DNA from: an uncultured Clostridia bacterium
GTDB taxonomy: Bacteria; Bacillota; Clostridia; Christensenellales; UBA3700
Direction: 5' to 3'
Length of the DNA: 42,484 nucleotides
NCBI GenBank assembly: GCA_944381275.1
Contig: CALWKO010000012.1
Span: forward strand, 1 to 42,484
In this document: positions 39,244 through 42,484 of the stretch, one piece after another
Position numbering within the stretch: the first letter of the stretch is position 1
How the letters are laid out: each line of letters opens with the position of its first letter
The notes under the pieces: generated by a model
What the model saw: the letters and a program-made list of their open reading frames with translations, nothing else
Told to the model about the DNA's origin: nothing
Database searches by the model: none
Translations under genes and position numbers: made by a program

Positions 39244-40863
39244 CTAAACAAAACAGAATTTGTCGCAATCAAACAAGCCGCGGTCGGTCAGGCTTACGTG
39301 CGGGATCACGGTGAGGGCGAGGAAGGAGAGGGTCATCACGGGGTCGGTCACGGAAGAGAGGTTGAGTTCGGTTTTACAAAACTCTTCTATCTGCGTGAGG
39401 CTGCCGGCGAGTTCCTCGGCGCTGTCACAGGTCATAAGTCCCGCCACTGGGAGGGGGAGAAGGTGAATTTTACCGCCCTTGACCGCGCACACGCCGCCGC
39501 CTGCCGGCATGAGCGAATTTATGGCAAGGCACATATCCTTGTCGTTATCGCCCGCACAGACCACGTTATGGCTGTCGTGCGAGATGGAGATCGCCACCGC
39601 CCCGCCCTTTATGGGATAGCCGGATATAGCGCACACTCCCACCCTGCCCGTGTTCTTATGCCTTTCGGCAACGCACAGTTTGGGGAGCCCTTCTTTATAT
39701 TTTATCATGTCCTTCACCAAGCTGCCCGCCTTGATCTTCATGGCGTAGGTGAGAGAGGAGCCCTTCAATTTGAGTTTTTCCTTGGTAACGGGCGGCATGT
39801 GCAGGGTGTTTTTCACCTTGGCGCAGTCGGGGGTGACCGTTTTGAAGAGCGCCTTGCCGCCGGCAGCGACCATCACGCCGCGCTTGAATACGATATTGGG
39901 CTTGAAGCCGACTATGTCGGGCACGAAGATGATGTCCGCCTGCCTGCCGACTTCTATCGCGCCGCAGTTGAGCTTGTAATGTTCGGCGGGGTTTAGGGTG
40001 GCAAGGCGCACCGCGTCCGCCGCGCTCATGCCCGCCGCCACCGCCTGCGCCACGACGTGGTTGATATGCCCGAATTTGAGTATGTCCGCCGCATGGCAGT
40101 CGTCCGTGCACAGGGAAAAATGCGAGATATTGTCCTTGTTCACGGCGGGAAGTATGTCTAAAAGCTGTTTGCCCGCGCTGCCCTGGCGGATAAAGACGTC
40201 CATGCCCGCCGCCAGCTTGTCGCACGCTTCCTTGGCGTCGTTGCATTCGTGATCGGAGGATATGCCCTCCGCGGCGTATGCGGCGAGTTCCAAACCGCTG
40301 CCCATGGGAAAATGCCCGTCGATGGGCTTGCCCGCGTCGCGCGCCGCCTTCAGCTTGGCGAGCACGTCCTCGTCCCCGCCCGTAACGCCGGGATAGTTCA
40401 TCATCTCGCCCAAGCCGAAGATGTCGTCGCGTTTGAGCGCCTGCTTGACCGCCGCCGCGTCCAGCACGGCTCCGCTGCTCTCCGCAGGGGAAGCGGGCAC
40501 GCAGGAGGGCATCATCATCTTAACTTCAAGGGGCGTGGCGGAAGCGTCCTTTATCATAAAGTCCACCCCGTCCATGCCGCACACGTTGGCTATCTCGTGC
40601 GGATCCGCCACGACGAGCGTGGTTCCGCAGGGCACGACCGCCTCTGCAAAGCGCGAGGGAATGAGCTGACTGCTCTCGATATGCACATGGGCGTCGATAA
40701 ATCCGGGCAGCGCGAACATATTGCTCATGTCCTCGCCCGCGCCCAAATTTTCGCCCACGGCGGCTATAATGCCGCCCTTAATGGCGATATCGGAATTGTA
40801 AATGTTGCCCGTGCGCACGTCGAGCACGCGGCAATTGTTCAAAATTTTATCAAAATCTCCCAT
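39244..40863 (-). CDS. ade: Adenine deaminase
   Basis: 539 residues. Converts adenine to hypoxanthine in purine salvage. Amidohydrolase metal motif PGFIDAHVHIESS (about residues 55-67), VVADPHEIANVCG, the PSCVPASPAESSGA segment typical of the family, GLGEMMNYPGV with a metal-binding Glu, DGHFPMGSG, and CTDDCHAADI. The C-terminal domain (GGAVAISISHDSHNVVCAGDND...LPLPVAGLM) is present. ATG at 40863 chosen; a longer frame to 40965 would read through the promoter. No Shine-Dalgarno: the -10 box ends 6 nt before this ATG, so the mRNA should be leaderless. Confidence 0.93.
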   Translation of the reverse strand: MGDFDKILNNCRVLDVRTGNIYNSDIAIKGGIIAAVGENLGAGEDMSNMFALPGFIDAHVHIESSQLIPSRFAEAVVPCGTTLVVADPHEIANVCGMDGVDFMIKDASATPLEVKMMMPSCVPASPAESSGAVLDAAAVKQALKRDDIFGLGEMMNYPGVTGGDEDVLAKLKAARDAGKPIDGHFPMGSGLELAAYAAEGISSDHECNDAKEACDKLAAGMDVFIRQGSAGKQLLDILPAVNKDNISHFSLCTDDCHAADILKFGHINHVVAQAVAAGMSAADAVRLATLNPAEHYKLNCGAIEVGRQADIIFVPDIVGFKPNIVFKRGVMVAAGGKALFKTVTPDCAKVKNTLHMPPVTKEKLKLKGSSLTYAMKIKAGSLVKDMIKYKEGLPKLCVAERHKNTGRVGVCAISGYPIKGGAVAISISHDSHNVVCAGDNDKDMCLAINSLMPAGGGVCAVKGGKIHLLPLPVAGLMTCDSAEELAGSLTQIEEFCKTELNLSSVTDPVMTLSFLALTVIPHVSLTDRGLFDCDKFCFV

Positions 40864-40869
40864 AGCTGC

Positions 40870-40921
40870 ATTATAGCACATAAAAAATATAATTGCAATA
40901 AGCGCGGCTTTGGTATATAAT
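40870..40921. promoter_or_regulatory. Divergent promoter pair sharing one palindromic -35 hexamer
   Basis: TTGCAA (40893-40898) is its own reverse complement. To the left, 17 nt away, is the minus-strand TATAAT (40870-40875) for ade; to the right, 17 nt away, is the plus-strand TATAAT (40916-40921) for the phospholipase-like gene. Polymerase can occupy only one direction at a time. Confidence 0.82.
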
Positions 40922-40951
40922 ATAATCAAAGACAGATATTTGGGAGATATT

Positions 40952-41914
40952 ATGGCTTCACACATGACGCATTTTTACATGGCGGAGAAGGTGCTGGAAA
41001 GCTCTGCCGGCAAAGCGCGCACGTTTATGGACGACTATTCCGACTGCTTTTATTTAGGCTGTCAGGGCAACGATCTGCTCTTTTACTCCTTCTTCAAATT
41101 CAAAGGCTATGCGGGCGTGACGCACACGCGCGGCACGTTTGAGCTGTTCAAGCGGATGTGCTCCTTTGTGAAGACGGCAAACAGGGGCGATCTGCGCGCC
41201 TATCTTTACGGTTTTATCTGCCATTACACGCTGGACAAGATAATTCACCCCTATGTGATATATTGTTCGGCAAAGTATATGCCCTCCTACTTCCCGCTCA
41301 AATACAAAAAGAGCTTGCACTTGATGCTGGAAGCGGGCATAGACTTCGTCATCCAGCGCGACAAGCTGGAAAAAAAGCACCCCGGATGCAACTGCGATTT
41401 TATATTGAAGGATACGCCGCGCGCGTCGGAATGCCTGGCGGACATGTATACGGGTGCGGTGGACCCCATATACGGCGTGGATATGCCCTATGACGAGCTG
41501 CTCGCCCTGCCCCACCGCATGCTCACATATCAAAAGATATTCGAAAACAAAAAATCGCTCACCTATACCCTGCTGATGACGGCGGGCGCGATCATGAACT
41601 ACCCCTCTTATATCTACGGCTTCCGCAAGCCCAAGAAGAAGTACGCCAAGCTGGATTGGATGAACTTGAGCCGCAGGCTCTACCCCTCCGTCACGGGCGG
41701 CAATAAGTTGATAAGCCTGACCGTGCAGGAGATGATCTATAAGAGCATAGACGAAGCCAAGGAGCTCATCGCCATGGCGGATAAATTCATCGACGAGGGC
41801 GAACCCCTCGACGAGAGCAAATTTGAAATAAACTTTATGGGTTCCAAATCGCTGCCCGTATCCCCCAAAGGCTACGACAAGAAGGCGCTCAGGGCAAAGG
41901 AAAACAAGGGATAA
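40952..41914 (+). CDS. Zinc-dependent phospholipase C-like protein
   Basis: 320 residues from ATG at 40952 (GGGAG upstream). N terminus MASHMTHFYMAEKVLE, then YLGCQGNDLLFY, TRGTFELF, YGFICHYTLDKIIHPYV: the His/Asp pattern of the bacterial zinc phospholipase C fold (PF00882 group, all helical, three zinc ions). No signal peptide is visible, so unlike secreted toxins it is probably intracellular and its substrate is uncertain; many gut Clostridia have such proteins. Divergent from ade with a shared -35. Confidence 0.78.
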   Translation: MASHMTHFYMAEKVLESSAGKARTFMDDYSDCFYLGCQGNDLLFYSFFKFKGYAGVTHTRGTFELFKRMCSFVKTANRGDLRAYLYGFICHYTLDKIIHPYVIYCSAKYMPSYFPLKYKKSLHLMLEAGIDFVIQRDKLEKKHPGCNCDFILKDTPRASECLADMYTGAVDPIYGVDMPYDELLALPHRMLTYQKIFENKKSLTYTLLMTAGAIMNYPSYIYGFRKPKKKYAKLDWMNLSRRLYPSVTGGNKLISLTVQEMIYKSIDEAKELIAMADKFIDEGEPLDESKFEINFMGSKSLPVSPKGYDKKALRAKENKG

Positions 41915-41933
41915 CGCGAGATAATAAAAAAAC

Positions 41934-41958
41934 GGGACGGCAGCCGCCGCCCTTTTTT
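41934..41958 (+). terminator. Terminator of the phospholipase-like gene
   Basis: GGG-A-CGGC-AGCC-GCCG-CCC with one bulge, then TTTTTT. Confidence 0.75.
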
Positions 41959-41973
41959 ATGGCACGAATTAAA

Positions 41974-42309
41974 TCAGTCCTCGCCGCCGGGATAGCCCCC
42001 GGCTTCGTCGAGCATGCGGTTGTATTCTTGAAACACCGCTATTGCGATGTCCTCGTCTTTCTCGATATGCAGCGAGCCGCCCTCTTCGGTCATCTCCACC
42101 CTGAACACGATCGCCTCGTCGTCCGCTATGCCCTCTATTTCCGTTACGGGCTTTAATACCACAAAGAACTTCTCTTCGCCGCCGACATCCAGCGCCACAT
42201 TCGCAACTTGCTCAAATACGTACTGCACGCCTTCTTCGTTCTCCATCGCTATGAGGTCATGGTTGTCCTTATCCAAAAGGATGTCGAGCAGATTTACTTT
42301 TTCGTTCAT
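41974..42309 (-). CDS. DUF1292 (YrzB-like) protein
   Basis: 111 residues, acidic. MNEKVNLLDILLDKDNHDLIAMENEEGVQYVFEQVANVAL...EKFFVVLKPV...DDEAIVFRVE matches the small DUF1292 family, whose genes usually sit near ruvX/yqgF and the alaS cluster in Firmicutes. AAGGAG precedes ATG. Function unknown. Confidence 0.85.
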   Translation of the reverse strand: MNEKVNLLDILLDKDNHDLIAMENEEGVQYVFEQVANVALDVGGEEKFFVVLKPVTEIEGIADDEAIVFRVEMTEEGGSLHIEKDEDIAIAVFQEYNRMLDEAGGYPGGED

Positions 42310-42378
42310 ATCGTTACTCCTTTTTTACCGCGCACCGCACTATGACGATGCGGTTTTGGGTGAGCGCACTCCTTGTAT

Positions 42379-42483
42379 CTAATTTTTCTCCGCTTTTATC
42401 AGCTGTAAATAAAGCGCGGCAAAATCGCACTTTTGCCAAGCGTATCCTTGAGAGAGGCGACTGCCTCTCAAATCAGAAAGGGT
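42379..42483 (-). CDS. Possible 3' end of a gene running off the right edge
   Basis: 34 open codons ending in TAG (…GYAWQKCDFAALYLQLIKAEKN). Only this frame is open to the edge on the minus strand. Identity cannot be judged; upstream of a DUF1292 gene one would expect ruvX or similar, but the residues do not let me confirm that. A TTGAGA...TCTCAA hairpin lies inside it at about 42449-42471. Confidence 0.4.
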   Translation of the reverse strand, partial: TLSDLRGSRLSQGYAWQKCDFAALYLQLIKAEKN

Positions 42484-42484
42484 G

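Overview
The window looks like the chromosome of an uncultured gut-type Clostridia/Firmicutes, perhaps near Christensenellales. The evidence is family-level similarity of the proteins, strong SD sites (AGGAGG, AAGGAG), sigma-A promoters with 17-nt spacers, LAAC/LAGC lipoproteins, a split transketolase, a DUF1292 protein, and many GPH sugar transporters and AraC regulators. The genus cannot be named from sequence alone.

Layout. 0-2.7 kb: the 5' part of an MFS permease, a flavodoxin remnant facing a LysR DNA-binding fragment, and a Fic protein with an N-terminal inhibitory motif. 2.7-5.1 kb has no protein gene. It holds a 12-bp tandem repeat, copy A of a self-complementary element, tRNA-Arg(CCT), a truncated and an intact tRNA-Glu(CTC), tRNA-Ser(TGA), and repeat/terminator units after these tRNAs. 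5.2-6.9 kb: an S41-like lipoprotein. 7.1-23.4 kb: a ten-gene minus-strand plant-glycan operon in the order GPH transporter, GH2, permuted GH3, GH1, GH43 (with an in-frame TAG), GH39, GH43, a GH78 protein without its catalytic domain, a fucose/arabinose-type isomerase, and xylulokinase. A divergent AraC regulator starts at 23.6 kb. 24.8-25.5 kb: a collapsed ABC exporter locus. 26-28.5 kb: a BspA/FN3-like lipoprotein, an ECF-like sigma factor and its probable membrane anti-sigma. 28.6-29.4 kb: four cloverleaf-like repeats behind tRNA-Ser(CGA). 29.6-35.7 kb: a second GPH transporter, proS, transketolase N and C halves, and a membrane protein. 35.8-38.1 kb: copy B of the element and an ATPase/TOPRIM-like pair that resembles a defence module. 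38.3-42.5 kb: a DUF3592-like protein, adenine deaminase, a zinc phospholipase C-like protein, DUF1292, and the end of another gene.

How it works together: the 7-23 kb operon would import oligosaccharides through the GPH transporter, trim xylo/arabino/gluco/galacto-oligosaccharides in the cytoplasm (none of its hydrolases shows a signal peptide), and feed pentoses through the isomerase and XylB to xylulose-5-phosphate, which the transketolase at 33-35 kb could process. Several loci show recent decay: GH78, GH43, the ABC exporter, flavodoxin and LysR.

The strongest candidates for something undescribed are (i) tRNA-3'-tail arrays: the Arg gene and both Ser genes are followed by tandem units made of a copy of the tRNA tail, a structured hairpin element and an intrinsic terminator, and the Glu gene by degraded fragments of the same kind; (ii) a 305-354 bp element in two copies whose stems change sequence between copies but stay complementary, one beside the Fic gene and one beside the ATPase/TOPRIM pair; and (iii) unusual promoters: two genes whose ATG lies exactly where transcription should start, and a divergent pair sharing one palindromic -35 hexamer.
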